This document shows positions 13,156-24,522 of a DNA stretch of 64,000 nucleotides, piece by piece. The notes below the pieces were generated by a model that was not told the DNA's origin, searched no databases, and saw nothing but the letters and a program-made list of their open reading frames with translations. Position 1 is the first letter of the stretch. Each line of letters begins with the position of its first letter. The translations under genes were made by a program, and so were the position numbers. The DNA is from Schistocephalus solidus. Its lineage: Eukaryota; Platyhelminthes; Cestoda; Diphyllobothriidea; Diphyllobothriidae. The stretch lies in assembly GCA_017591395.1 (NCBI GenBank), contig WEDG01004983.1:186001-250000 (forward strand). The letters are read 5' to 3'.

Positions 13156-13192
13156 CTCTGACGATGGACTCCAGTAAGAGTTTGAAAGCTCA
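13156..13192 (+). ncRNA. hammerhead-like core, right palindrome arm
   Basis: CUGACGA (13158-13164), U, helix II GGACUC/GAGUUU, then GAAA (13184-13187) followed by GCUC. The AGCU after GAA is self-complementary, as in dimer-type hammerheads. AATAAA follows. It mirrors the core at 12928-12899. Confidence 0.5.
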
Positions 13193-13255
13193 GATGAATA
13201 AAGCCATGATTCCGGTGAACGTAAAAACCTTCTTCTTCTTCACTTATACGATAGT

Positions 13256-13500
13256 TCGACCGTCGATTTCGACGGTGTCCACCGTATGCTCCACACCAGG
13301 TGGTGCAGGGACGGTGACTTGCGCGTAAATTAGTTTAAAGTGATAGTAGCCTTGCGCTGCAGCTACCGCACTCTCTCCTTCTCTCCCACCTGAGCCCGGT
13401 GTCAAGACAGAGTCAAGAATACCGGAGGCGGGAGAGGACGCAGGTGGCTGGCGCGGCCGGGTCCCCTAAGTCCTAGCCGCCCCTAGGCGTGCCACCACAC
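13256..13500 (-). repeat. solo 3' tail of the non-LTR retrotransposon
   Basis: Same strand and order as the tail of the minus-strand element at 18535-18740: blocks TCCACCGTATGCTCCACA, GGTGCAGGGACGGTGACTTG, GTGATAGTAGCCTTGCGCTG and CAGGTGGCTGGCGCGGC. No coding part is attached, so it is a 5'-truncated copy. It abuts the palindrome directly. Confidence 0.75.
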
Positions 13501-14639
13501 CTCCATGTTCGGCATTTGTTATGGGAGCGCAACCCGAATAACGCCTGCCATGCCCTAATGTGGCCCCCGTTTTGGTCCAACGCATCTACCACGTGGCCCG
13601 TTTAGGGGGCATCTTCACTTATACACACACACCTGGAATGCGGACTTTCACCTCCATTCGTGCCAACATAATAAATAACCCTGTGTGTATAGCCGTACAT
13701 TTTTTAACGAACCTACTCACCAAAACGCAAATGAAGGACACCTCTCTTCCGTAGCAGGCACACCACTTACTTTACCAGTAAGTGTAGGGCCAGGAAATGC
13801 CGCATGTAAGAACGTGCAAATCACGCAAATGCAGAAAGCATGTCCTTTGATGTCATCTAGCAGGTCAACTGGGATCAATTTATATGTGGCATGTGGGGAC
13901 GTGCTGTTTAGTTTCGTGGGATGTCCTCATGCCAACCTCTGGCTGCTGTAAATCTGGTTAGCCGGCAGACTACAGGGGGTCGGAAGACGATAGTATAATA
14001 AAGTCATCAACATTCATCTAAATATTACGCAAAGCAAGCTTCAAGTCACCGCTTTCCGACACACCGCGTGACGCATCGGTTGAGGTTGACACTTGCAACG
14101 ACTAAAAGCTTAATTGTCGATAAGATCCGTTTTAAGATACAACAGGAAATACCCCTTTATCAAGCCGGCAGTACTGGCGCGAAAAGTAGCTACATGTGGG
14201 GCATGCTCAACCCGCTTTGGAAAAAAATATTGCTGCACATGTTTGCACTCCATTGAAGGATGAAAACAATTGAGACACGTATGTCTTAGGCAAACACCCA
14301 TGAAAACTGTGGTTGGTTTTATTGAGAAAAGTCTTTGGTTGTCCAGTTTTTTGGTAAACGCGTTGGCGTATTTCCGTCAAATGTGATTAGGTAGTTCCCA
14401 TGTTCGGAGCTATGTGAAAAAAATATTCACACGGAACATTTTCACTTTTGCGAAAAGCTGAAATCTGATTCATTGTGTCGTCCGAACAGTATCCTTCTGG
14501 GAATACGTCATTCTTAAATTCTTGGGATTGAACGAGTTTTATATTTGCGTGTTTTGCTCGTGGGTTCCGCGGCAGTTGAAAACCAGGAAAACCATCCTTT
14601 TCATTTCAATATACTTTGTGTTTACTCGACTGCCGTAGT
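13501..14639. other. unassigned stretch
   Basis: No recognisable gene, domain or repeat apart from weak short similarity to flanking tails. Confidence 0.4.
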
Positions 14640-14800
14640 TTCGATGATTTGCAACGTGTGCTCCGCAGCCTGACGCTGCAGTGTCGGTGACATGCGCTAG
14701 ATTATAGTGAGAGCAAACTTTCACACAGCTACCTCACATTCCGTTCATCCCCCCTCTCTCCACTAGGGACCGGTGTAAAGACTAGGTGACGAGTATGGGA
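14640..14800 (-). repeat. decayed non-LTR tail
   Basis: Order of blocks as at 18550-18690 (TGCTCCGCAG, CGGTGACATGCGC, CTCTCTCCAC, GTGTAAAGAC) with many substitutions. Confidence 0.4.
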
Positions 14801-14824
14801 GTGCTTTCCAAGAATTCCTGTCAG

Positions 14825-14880
14825 GCCAGTACGTTTATGTGGAAAATAAAATTGTCCTTAATGAAACAAATCGAATGCAT
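14825..14880 (-). repeat. PLE A tail scrap
   Basis: Minus strand carries ATCGATTT-like, then a TTCC/ATAA run and GTACTGGCCTGA, as in the tail at 2671-2797. Confidence 0.35.
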
Positions 14881-15206
14881 TTCGTGATAACACATACAGA
14901 GGGTGTAGGATAGTTCACACGAAAAGCTTCGTTAGGCTTCACACTATACTGTGAAACAAAAAAAATATGCGCGAGAATACCGTTGTTTTTGCTCGTAATT
15001 TCGCCTTTTTGAAGTCATGCTGGGACATGTTCCCGTATTCCTTTGGATGGGCACTGACTCCAATAACCAAAATAACCTGTACCTCAGAAGTAAGTGAAGG
15101 CCTTAAAGTCCATTGAGGGCGCCTGAGATAGCAATCTATACTTACCTACTCCGCATAAAATTGTTTCGGTAGAGGATAATATCCAAACTGTGACTGCTGG
15201 AATGTT

Positions 15207-15570
15207 TCATGTGCCGGATCGATCAAGGCATCTTCCTAGAAGTTCACTCGCACCCCCTTCCCCCATGAAACGGGAATTTAAAGTAACATATTTCTTTTCG
15301 ATGTTCAGCTCCGCAATCTTTGAACTAAAACTGTCGGGATACCCATTCTCGTGAGGCAGGTCCTGGATCTTCCTAAGCTCCACCTCGATGCTCTCTGCGA
15401 AACAATCTTTTCTAGTACTTTGCGCCACAAAATTGATCAGATTGCATTGTTGTTGAAGGGTAGCAAACTTCAGAAATTCATGTAATTTCGAAACCTGATT
15501 TTCTTACTATAGACGCTCCTTTGACGCTACCATCAGGTCTTCCGCTTAAAGGGACCTGCAATTATGGGTT
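15207..15570 (-). pseudogene. PLE A thumb-region fragment
   Basis: Minus strand RRPDGSVKGASIV-like start, then KDCFAESIEVELRKIQDL and ENGYPD, aligning with RKLYSADSIEEKLGKIQNL and ENRYLD of the PLE at 4270-4500. It has several frameshifts. It lies on the same strand as the fragments at 17.15-17.65 and 17.78-18.11 kb. Confidence 0.65.
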
Positions 15571-16811
15571 AAACCAACTGCTTCTATCTCCAAAATAACT
15601 TCGATCGATGGATGTGCTTATTCAAAGCAGTTAGGTGGGCAGCTTAGTCGTTTTCTCTGGTAAAAATTGCAAATTTATCATCATTCTATCAACTGTAATG
15701 TCGTAAATGCTTGATATAGTCCTTAGATGAAATTTCTGCGGTTCGAGCATCAAGAAAGCGGCTTAGAGATGTCCAGGAGGTAAGCCCATGGCAACAACGT
15801 TGATTTGTCCATATTCTTGGACGTGAGTATGAACTTTTGATGAGGAAGCATATTTTAAATATTTTATAAATATAAGGAATAGTTATGGTCATCAAAATAT
15901 GCACCTATATTAGCGAATAGTATTTTGCCATTTCAGTGGTAGCTTATTTAATCCAGTGGTGCAAACGCCTGGTAATCTAGGGTCAATGAAATCGTGGAAG
16001 GCCTGTTTCACAGCAAGATTGGCAAGTTATTGTTTTCCTATGAAAAAGCAATGCGAATTCCCGATGGAGTGGTAATAAATGGGAGCGAGATGTGGTGAGT
16101 ATGATGAAGGTTGGAGTTCTTCCAACTCTAACTCCTGTCGCTTCGCTACTGGCATTTGTGCGGTTTGTAGTATACATCCGCCGTGAGCGATGAACCAGAC
16201 TTCCTACTATTATAACAGATTGCACTTGGATCAGAAAACCAAACACTCATCATAAACTTCCTTTGAGGAAAATTCAGTTTTAGCGGAGCTTGCCCTGTCA
16301 GAAAACTGCACTGAACGTTCACGTTTATAGTATTCAACCCATTTTTTCATCGTTTTGTGACGAGAAAGCAACATAGCGCAAGATTTGAAGTGTTGTTGCT
16401 TCCTTTTTTCAATTAGTCCGCATGAAACCAATGTACACAACTCTTTCACCTTACATAATTCAGAAAGGTAAGTTAATATTGTTTGATTGCTGAGACAAAA
16501 CATAAACGACAATTACTTTGCACATTGAGATGAATCCGACGCGACTGTGACATTCAGTTCGTTTCAATCATTTAGGATTTTGGCCGACCGCGTGGCTCAT
16601 TCATTAAGTCAAAGTTACCAGAACAGAATTACGCAAATCAGTTGTAAACTGTCTTATGTGTAGTAATTTTAGAGCAAAATACCCCATCGCTAAACGAGTT
16701 GTCCGCGATGCTGTATTTGGAATTAAGAAGTCATCTTTAATAATTGTGCGACCTTCTGATTTTTCCATTTTTAAACAAGAATAATTAACAAAGATCTTGC
16801 ATTTGTTGATG
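15571..16811. other. unassigned stretch between PLE A pieces
   Basis: No PLE palm motifs are seen here, so the middle of the element is deleted or replaced. Minus-strand open frames at 16512-16231 and 16246-15983 have no recognised motif. Confidence 0.35.
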
Positions 16812-16910
16812 AACGCTCACCGATAGATAACGGAACTCTCTTGTTCCGCTCTGCCTTGAGGCTCACTGTTGAGTCCGCGAGCAGCCGCACAGCGGCTAGT
16901 AGTAGAATAG
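16812..16910 (-). repeat. SINE head fragment
   Basis: Minus strand AGCCGCTGTGCGGCTGCTCG, GTGAGCCTCAAGGCAGAG and ATCGGTGAGCG match the SINE head at 10720-10860 and 62910-63003. Confidence 0.6.
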
Positions 16911-17149
16911 GCAAATGAATATTGTCGATAATGACTGGGGAAACTGGATAGGGGTCGATAGGAATTTGCAGATGTAACTGAATGTCTCAGTATCCAGGAC
17001 CTCTGTAAATTTTACGGTCTTCCAGTCAGAAAAGCACCATGCCATTAATGCAAAGGTCTTGGATGTCGTCGATGAATTCGAAGGTATCTTGATAGCTATG
17101 TGGTCCTAGCTGATGTTGTGGGCTCGAATATTTCCGCTAACCACTTCAC

Positions 17150-17647
17150 TATGGCAGGATGCGGAGGGTTTTGCAACTAAAAATCTGAAAAATTGGCAGG
17201 TTCTCCTTATGGATGTTCGGTAAACAGTACAGTCGATGAATTTTTGAAGCGAGAACAGGATCGCATAGGTAAACCATGAAGCCTTCTTAGTTGGTTGGTT
17301 TTTCTTCTATTTAATCCGTGCAGTCGTTTACTTTGTCTACCTTCCTGGATGTCTTTGGGTCCGATGGTATCTTCGTAAGGCAGTTTGATTTGTTCATTAT
17401 AACGATGCCTAGCTACCAAAGTATAGTTGTTTTCTCGAAAATTGCTTAACTTCCTCGTGCGGAATATTTCAGCAATTCCCGATTTTTTGGCCTGTTGCTC
17501 AGGTACTGATAACTGCAATAAACCTGTGTTGATTGAACGTTTTAAGCACTGTCTGCGGAGGTAGGCACGATAACGTAGATTTAATTCTAAAGATTTTAGA
17601 ACCCAGTTGCTGCTTATAACTGATTTAATTTTTGATGACGCATACAA
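17150..17647 (-). pseudogene. PLE A N-terminal fragment
   Basis: Minus strand reads KSLELNLRY, INTGLLQLSVPEQQAKKSGI and, one frame over, GIVIMNKSN. It then gives RLYCLPNIHKENLP, the fingers motif seen as RFYGLPKIHREGLP at 3.6 kb. It is frameshifted at least twice and stops before the palm. Its 5' side is 130 bp from a PLE A 3' tail on the same strand. Confidence 0.65.
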
Positions 17648-17779
17648 AATTTAGGACTTAAAGACAATGCTTTAAACGGTATCTTATCAAGTGTCCTATA
17701 AGAGTGGTGGTGCAGTTACCGCTCTGTATCCTTTAGAAGCTCTTGTTGTGGTTAAGCCTCAGGGGCACTTTGAAGAAAC

Positions 17780-18110
17780 GCAGAAATCTTTGCCTATCCT
17801 CCTTTTCTTCCCATGATCTGAGGATCAGTGTGCTTTCGATAAACTCTCATCAGATCGTCTTTTCGGTCGTGCGAGATTTAGGCGAAAGTGAAAGTTAGGG
17901 AGAGCCTTATCCCGTGGCAGGGGGGAGGGTGTGGATATTCGCAGGCAGTAAACTGACGCTTGGCCTGAAGGAGGTACTTCTGTGCGCACAAGACCAGCAT
18001 CTGCATGCTAGCAAGCGCTGACCCAGTGGCTTAGGTTAGTTGGGCGGAACCTAATAAATCACACAGCAGGCTACCTTGTAGATTACGCGGGCCCCATAAC
18101 ATCATAATGC
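17780..18110 (-). mobile_element. PLE A 3' end (GIY-YIG C-terminus and tail)
   Basis: Minus strand contains CVIY-VPPN-PKPLGQRLLA and WSCAHR, equal to the region after the GIY-YIG core in family A (VIYKVPPNNPKPQGQRLL, VLCAQK). A tail with a canonical-looking hammerhead core follows. Placed just upstream of an N-terminal fragment in the same orientation, it looks like the pseudo-LTR of a tandem PLE. Confidence 0.65.
17831..17856 (-). ncRNA. hammerhead-like core with CUGAUGA
   Basis: Minus strand CUGAUGA (17853-17847), GAGUUUAUC, GAAA (17837-17834), then GCAC. The core bases are canonical. Helix II is only two pairs, as in other family A copies. Confidence 0.5.
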
Positions 18111-19599
18111 CGCTGAATAGTATCTTAATTTGTTTTTTTTTCGCAGCCAGGACGGAGGTGCTCCCGTATTCATTTGGGTAGACCAATATAATCTGCTCTA
18201 TTGGTGTACATGAAGGATACAGTGTACATTGATATGATCCAGGCTGACATACTAGCCTTAGCTTCTCGGTTAAAAATATGGTTGCTGGATACTAATTAGT
18301 GAAGACTGTCTGCTAGGAACGGTCATGAAACAACTTAATCGAGCCATTATCTTAGAAGATCACTCACAGCATACGCTTGTACGAGGACTTTGACAAACAG
18401 AATTTTCTTTTCCACCAGCTTAAAAATTTCACTAGTGCACCTCGCTTTTCCGATGAGCCTTCTTTCTTCATTTATCATCTTGGGATGCAAACTACGTCAA
18501 TTATTCAATGCAAACATACATACATAAGACATTTCGACCGTCGATTACTAAGAGGTCCACCGTATGCTCCACAGAACGACGGTGCAGGGACGGTGACTTG
18601 CGCATGATTTAGTTTTAAGTGATAGTAGCCTTGCGCTGCAGCTACCACACTCTCTCCTCCTCCACCTGAAACCGATGACAAGACAGATTCAAGAAGACCG
18701 GAGATGGGAGAGGGTGCAGGTGGCTGGCGCGGCGGGAGCCGCCATGGGCGTTCAAACACACCTGCCTCGGATCCCACAGAGTGGGAGAGCCATAAAGGCC
18801 ACATTAAGAAGGAGCCATTGCAGCCTGACTCTTAGTCCACCAGTCAGCCACTTCACACGAAACACACATTGGGTTGACCAAGCGGTCCGTGTTATCCCGT
18901 CAGATGGCAACCTTCCTAGCCAAGGCTTTTAGCGCACAGTGTTAGTTTCAAAGCGCGTCAGCTTGTTTATAGTGAGGAAAATGTGCTGATCTGTTGACCT
19001 TACTCTCTCCCCCACCCCTACAATCAGACCAACGTCCGCGCCAGTCAGTTGTCTGATGCGGAAGTGGGCACATCTGCTGGTGACCTCGTCTACGTATACT
19101 ACGATCACGACCTGGCCCCCAAACACCAAGCACCTAGATTTCACACAACAGGGGGTTGAACGGCTTACATCTCAAATGTCTGAGATAACCAGAGGTCACA
19201 TTAAGAAGAAGCCATCGCAACCTGGCTCCCGGACCACCAGTCAGCAACTCCACACAACACACATTGAACTGACTGCGAGATCTGAGTGCAGTTGTCAGTT
19301 TACAACCTTCCAACCCACGGCGCTGATCACCACATGATATTCTCAAGCTCAGATCACACATGCAACAGAAGAGCAACATGGAGAAGGAGCCGAGTATCAT
19401 GCTTGACTCTCAATCAATTATGCAGATTGGGAACATGTTTTTTGTGGTGTTTCGTGTGATCATGTGAGGTACAGAGACTGATGAGATAAGATGAAGTGTT
19501 GTGATATAGCCAGTGCGGTTCTACCACAGGTTTTCATGGAGATGCATGTGACCTAATAGGCCTATGCGGTTTGTGAATGCGCAGGGCAGTGAAGGCATT

Positions 19600-20070
19600 A
19601 GAGGCAGCGGCCTCTGCTGTGTGTAGGTGCTCCAGGTAATCGTTCACCAGTATCTGAGCAATCGATTTGCAAGTGCCCAATCAGACCGATGCGTGATGTG
19701 CTTGTGCAGTGACAACGAGGACAAGATAGGTCGGGAGGTGCTGAGTCTGCGGGGCTCTGCTGCTGGTACTCACAGTTGAACTCATGGGAGGAATATGGGC
19801 AGTGTTGATGGGTGCGCAAGATGTGTTGGCATCGCTGTGGATTCCGCTTAGGTGGATGCGCATGTGACCGAGCAGGCCCATACGATGAATGAATGCGCGG
19901 GATTAGTGAGCGCATTGGAGGTGGCGATCTCTGCTGTGTGTTGATGCTCCAGGCAATAGTTCACCAGTGTTTGTGTGATGGATTTGCAAATGACCGACCA
20001 CGCCGATGTGTGAGGTGAATGTGCGATCGCAATGAGGGCAAGTTATTACCGATTCCCCGTAGCTCGTACT
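19600..20070 (-). pseudogene. C2H2 zinc-finger tail of the non-LTR ORF
   Basis: Finger 1 is CPHCDRTFTSHIGVVGHLQIH, i.e. C-x2-C-x12-H-x3-H, complete. Later fingers (FIHRMGLLGHMRIH; CPRCHC...GLIGHLQI) are frameshifted, lack a Cys or, in the last, have the final His as Asp. The linker T-G-E-L-L-P-G between fingers repeats. It is the retroelement's own C-terminus, not a host zinc-finger gene. Confidence 0.75.
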
Positions 20071-20383
20071 GTGGGAGGTGGTGGCGGTAAAGGTGTTCGG
20101 TAGTCGGAGGTGGCTACTGAGGCCGTGAGATAGGTGATCGTCACCGTGATCGGCGCAGGTGAGTGGAGGAGGGAGAATGGTGTCGGTGATCATGGGCGGC
20201 GGTGCATCGATGCAGTTGTTATCAGTGGTCCAGGTCTCCGCTCCGTAATGGAGTGTCATCGAGACGAAGGCCTTGTACATCTTCAGTTTAATGTGTTAGT
20301 GAATATCGTGGCGATTCCACACAGAGACCTGCGGCTGGTTGAAGGCCTAACGTATTTTCGATATTTGTTGAGCAAGCGCGTCG

Positions 20384-20956
20384 TCAATTCTCGGGTTGCG
20401 TGCTTCTTAGATGAGCGAAATTTTTCCCATTTTTGAGTTGAGCGCCATTGAAATTGATTCGAGGAGCATTGTATTCCGCGCATCGTGGCGGCTGGTGCAT
20501 GACAACCGTTTTGGCTAAACTGCTTGTTAATCCAAAATTGGCGCAGCCTGCGGCAAAGAGGTGCATGCCACTTTGCATGTCCTCCTCCGTTGCGGTGTTA
20601 AGGGCGCAGTCGTCCGCGAAGAGCAAGTCATGGACTGTAGTCCTAGACACACGTGTTGAAGTCTGCATACGCCGAATGTTGAGGAGGTGCCCGTCAGTTC
20701 TGTAGGCGATGCGGATCCCAGGCTGTTCATCACGGTAGGCGTCCATCAGCATAGCAGAGGTCATGATATTGAAGAGAGTGGGGGCATTACGCAGCCCTGC
20801 TTTCACTGTATTGGTCACCGTGAATGCTTCGGATACCGTCCCGTTTTCAGTGACGCATGCCGTCATCACGTCATGAAATTCACGTTGTACGGATGAAGAC
20901 TGCGTGACGTCGAACTTTGGGTACCGGGGTCCAGAAAAGGCCACACACCGCAACAT
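20384..20956 (-). pseudogene. non-LTR reverse transcriptase, C-terminal half
   Basis: Open for 190 codons: TVSEAFTVTNTVKAGLRNA (the usual Q-G-C is altered to K-A-G-L), ISAML-like TSAMLMDAYRDEQPGIRIAY, catalytic LLFADDC (FADD at 20620-20609), then ATEEDMQ and GLTSSLAKTVVMHQPP. Catalytic aspartates are intact. It lacks the start, fingers and endonuclease, so it is a truncated copy rather than a working gene. This element class inserts by target-primed reverse transcription. Confidence 0.85.
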
Positions 20957-20960
20957 TCAA

Positions 20961-23214
20961 TACAAAGAGCCTGTTCCAGGATGGATATTCCAGCTCGTAT
21001 ACTAGTTGTCCGCAACACCGGACCAGGTTTTCATAGCACGGCGATTCTCTCGGATGACGTAGCATGGATCGTATCAATGTATTCGGACATTTTTCATGAA
21101 GTTTCTTGGGGATTTGGAATACAAGCGGGTTTCAAACAGTCACTTAGATTGTTTGTTCAAGGTTGTCTCCTCTAGCGCTTTGGCACCAAAACCTTATTAC
21201 AAGGCAGCGGTAGCAAGCAAACTTATTTAATGGCGGTTCACTGTCGCCATGTACCAGGGGCGTCGAGGGGATTTGCGGCATTTTATAAGGCAGTTGCCGT
21301 GCCAGACGTCAGCTCTCCGTGCTCTGGTGGCACTGTCGCTGCTCGTCCACGACCGCTTTTTCCTCGGACCCGAGAGTCTGTATATTTCGCAACTAACCTT
21401 CACCGAAGGCCATTCCAATATCTGTCCCCTGTGGATGCACCGGGTAGCCAGCAGTTAGGCTAACGGATACCCATCTTCCCAGTCGGTGTACATCGCAGAC
21501 TGGATGTGAGCCGTTACTAATTTACATAGGCGGGTGAGTCCCTTTCGCTTGTTCTGTTTAGGCGGCCATAAAAGACAACCCTGCTGAAAGCTTTTCCCTA
21601 AACCGCCTAGAGGTGAGCACAACGAGTAATCGAAAAAAAGAACATTTTGCAGTTCAAAATTCACACTACAAAAGAACATTTGACAACGGAAACCCCTTCA
21701 TATCAAGCATCGTTCTCCCAGCACAATTAACCACCTCCAATTCAGCGATGGGTGGAAGAAACATGAAGGAAATCTGACATTATAACTAGACTTTCCTTTG
21801 TTTTCTCTAAAAAAGTGTTTGATACCTGAGTACAAGTCGTGGTCTGATGAGCACCCTCGCACTTTCACGCTGATGAATTCTTTCTTAAAGCCCTGACCTT
21901 AGATCAACGCGTATCCTATTCTTTTCGCGCTACTCATGATTGCCACAAGAGGATTTGCCTCGTCTTAGAACCCAACATCTTCATAACCAAGGCAGCATTA
22001 CGACAACGTCGATGGGTCTTGAGTGCCAAGGAAGTCGTGCGTCCATTTTTCATGCCTAAACTATATTAATTAAACTCTCTGCATAGCACTCCAGTAAAAC
22101 ATGTTCAACAGTGCTTATGAAAAAAAACTTGTACTTCCGCTGAAATGGAAGGGGTCAAATCAGACTGCCCATGGGTCATGCCAACATCCGGTCAATGAGA
22201 CAGTTTATCTATCATGGAGTCCTCTGCATAGCCATGATCACTTGTTCCGGTCGTTTTCAAAAGTAAACGCCAATAATATCGAGGTCACAGACGCATCGCA
22301 GGAGAGACATCGGCAAACTGCCGCCAACGGGCAAAGCATAGACGTCGTTCGTTTTTTGTGACCCGAAAATAATCCACCTCCGTAACCTAAATACACCGTT
22401 TGAGTTCAGGATTTCCGGAAAAATGCCTTGTCATCTGCGTTTCAGTCGATTTTACCCGGCAGTTATTCGTGGAATCGGATAGTTACCGTACTAGAAAGGT
22501 GTCGCGATATTTTGTTTGCGACGAGACGCAGTTCAGCCACCCCATAATCAAATATGGTATGATATGCAGTAGCTAGCCTATCTCATAAAATTGTAACAAA
22601 TATTCTGAAATGCGTTTTCAAATCAAAGCATATTACCGAAGTGTAATTGTAAGCGTTATTACAGCGCAACCTAATCCAAAGGTATTTCATTCATGCCGAG
22701 AAACCGGCTTTTGAAAGAGCCTCTTTCCGGTCGCCTCCAAAGAGAATCCTAGGCAAAAAGGACTACTTACGTAGTAAAGAGTTTTCTCATTTATTTTCGA
22801 ACCTTTTAAGAAATTCAAATTTACTTTACAGAAAACATACACGAAAATTTCCCTTCTCCTACTCATGTGGAATCAAATTTTGCCTTATTTACATTTTATA
22901 CTTGCAGAAAATGTAGCATTGGGTTTAAAAAGACTGTTTTAATTCCCGAATAATATTGAACACAACCTGTCAGTAGACATGAATTTTGGGTGCCCAAACT
23001 CCGTCGAAGACATATTATACCCAATTCCATGAAATGAGGAAAAATTTAAATACTGCACATAAAATTTTGCATTTGGTGTGGACCATGTTGTTTACTTTAT
23101 AAGCAGCGATAATACATGGCCAGATACGATGCTGTGTGAATGCACATTTTACGGTCTTAAAAAATATCGTAATTACAAAATTTGGTAAAACTACATAATA
23201 TAATTTTTTAATTA
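20961..23214. other. unassigned stretch
   Basis: No gene recognised. It holds an inverse copy of GGCCGCCTAAAC (minus, 21567-21556) in a GC-richer patch at 21.2-21.6 kb that may be another dispersed repeat. The remainder is AT-rich. Confidence 0.4.
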
Positions 23215-23480
23215 AAATTTGAAGATGTACTATGATGCCTAAGTGAATACAAAGGAGAATAATTTATGCGTGTTTTCTATATAATTTAGTTGAGGTTATA
23301 AGGGCATCGAAAATCAGTGAAGAAAGGCATACTAATTAAGTAGGCATTTTTAAGTGTTCTCTTTACAGGCGACCAAAAAGAGGCCCTTTAAAAAGCTGGA
23401 ATCTTGACGTGAGGGAAATATCTTGTGAAGCAAATTTCAGAATTTAGGTTGGCATTTCATGAGATAAACAACCATTTGTA
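23215..23480 (+). repeat. dispersed AT-rich repeat, copy 2
   Basis: GCGTGTTTTCTATATAATTT then GGGCATCGAAAATCAGTG and TAAGTAGGCAT, shared in order with 55985-56070 (TGCATGTTTTCTATAAGG, TCTCGAAAATCAATTGG, TAAGTAGGCG). Confidence 0.5.
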
Positions 23481-24522
23481 TATTTTGAGGTCACACGCTG
23501 GGAAATTGAGCGTTTAACTGAACCGTAAAATGTATGCTTTATTTCGCTCAATTATTTTTGCTTGAGGTATATTTTTCTCTAGGGATCGCTTGAGAACGGC
23601 AGTGCGTGACTGCTTCCTGCACTAGGAAAATGTTTCTGCGCATAAGTCACAACGATGGATTTCCCGACCGATATTCAAATCAATTTCGTGATAAACGTGC
23701 GATATTTGTCTGACTTACCCTTATGATTCCTTTTTCTTGCGGATAATGACAACAACATGCCCAAAAATGGTGCGATACTATGAAAATCGTTCGACGCAGC
23801 CGCTTAAAAGAGAACCTACAAAGATGGATAAACGCGAATTTGGAACGTTTCCAAGCCCGAGGTCGTTGTCATAAAAGAGCAGCAAAATAGGTAAAAACTA
23901 CGTGGCAGCTGTATAAACACTCTAAAAATTAATGGATTAGACGGCTCTGGGTTTTCCAACCTTCTTAGCAGCGGGCGTCCCATTTCCCAAAATACAGGCC
24001 CTCGAAATCCAGCATGCATCTACAAGCGTTGAGTTATGATGTGGTGCTATCTTCTGAGAGAGGCAATTACAAGTCGGACAACTAAATACAGTGATCTGAA
24101 TAGCACCCACTTCAGTAGGTGAAAGGAATATCATTCAACAGATTATGCGCTTGAGCACGTGCCATCGCGAGGGCCTAAATATTATACCATGGACGCTGCG
24201 TTTATGACCAGACAACGACAACGGATAAGTAGGGGAAAGGTGAGGGCCGATGGCAAATGTGAATATTTGTGCCTGCTGGCTTATTTTTCTTCAACAAGCA
24301 TCAGACCGGCAACCTATCTGCCCTTAGGGACAGTGTGGTAAACGGTCCTTTAAAGTCCCATGAAGTAGTAAAAACGGAAAACAACTTTACTCGAAGGGTA
24401 GAAAAGCTGGAAAAAGGACGTAGAAGCACGGCCAGCTTCTCAGTTTAGTGAAAAGGGAAATATTCAAGAAAGACTTACAAAGGCACACTGATCGTAAAAA
24501 ACAGCTCCTAACAAGCAAGTCA
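23481..24522. other. 3' flank of WDR6
   Basis: Non-coding by eye. It should contain the WDR6 3' UTR and poly(A) site, but no canonical signal was found. Confidence 0.4.

Larger units (their letters stand above)
12846..13250. repeat. 400-bp palindrome: two outward-facing PLE tails
   Basis: The left arm (12846-13003) and right arm (13091-13250) are inverted copies of about 158 bp each, with only scattered differences. The spacer is about 87 bp and is itself partly self-complementary (CTGGCGCCAG, ATCGATAAATCGAT). Each arm contains, from centre outward: a CCAATCAGACAG block, ATTTATAGGGGG or its mate, a hammerhead-like core, AATAAA and a GAAGAAG-rich end. The arms resemble the 3' tails of PLE families B and C, but no coding sequence lies between them. 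Confidence 0.8.
18519..20960 (-). mobile_element. APE-type non-LTR retrotransposon, 5'-truncated, minus copy
   Basis: Reads on the minus strand from the RT palm (20960) through C2H2 fingers (about 20060-19600) to a 1-kb 3' UTR ending near 18519. It is truncated before the endonuclease and RT fingers. It shares nearly all of its sequence with the plus copy at 32400-34775 in inverted orientation, including the same internal junction AETW-TDN-CIDAPPP. The 3' UTR has two diverged internal repeats (18780-18930 and 19180-19330). Confidence 0.85.
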
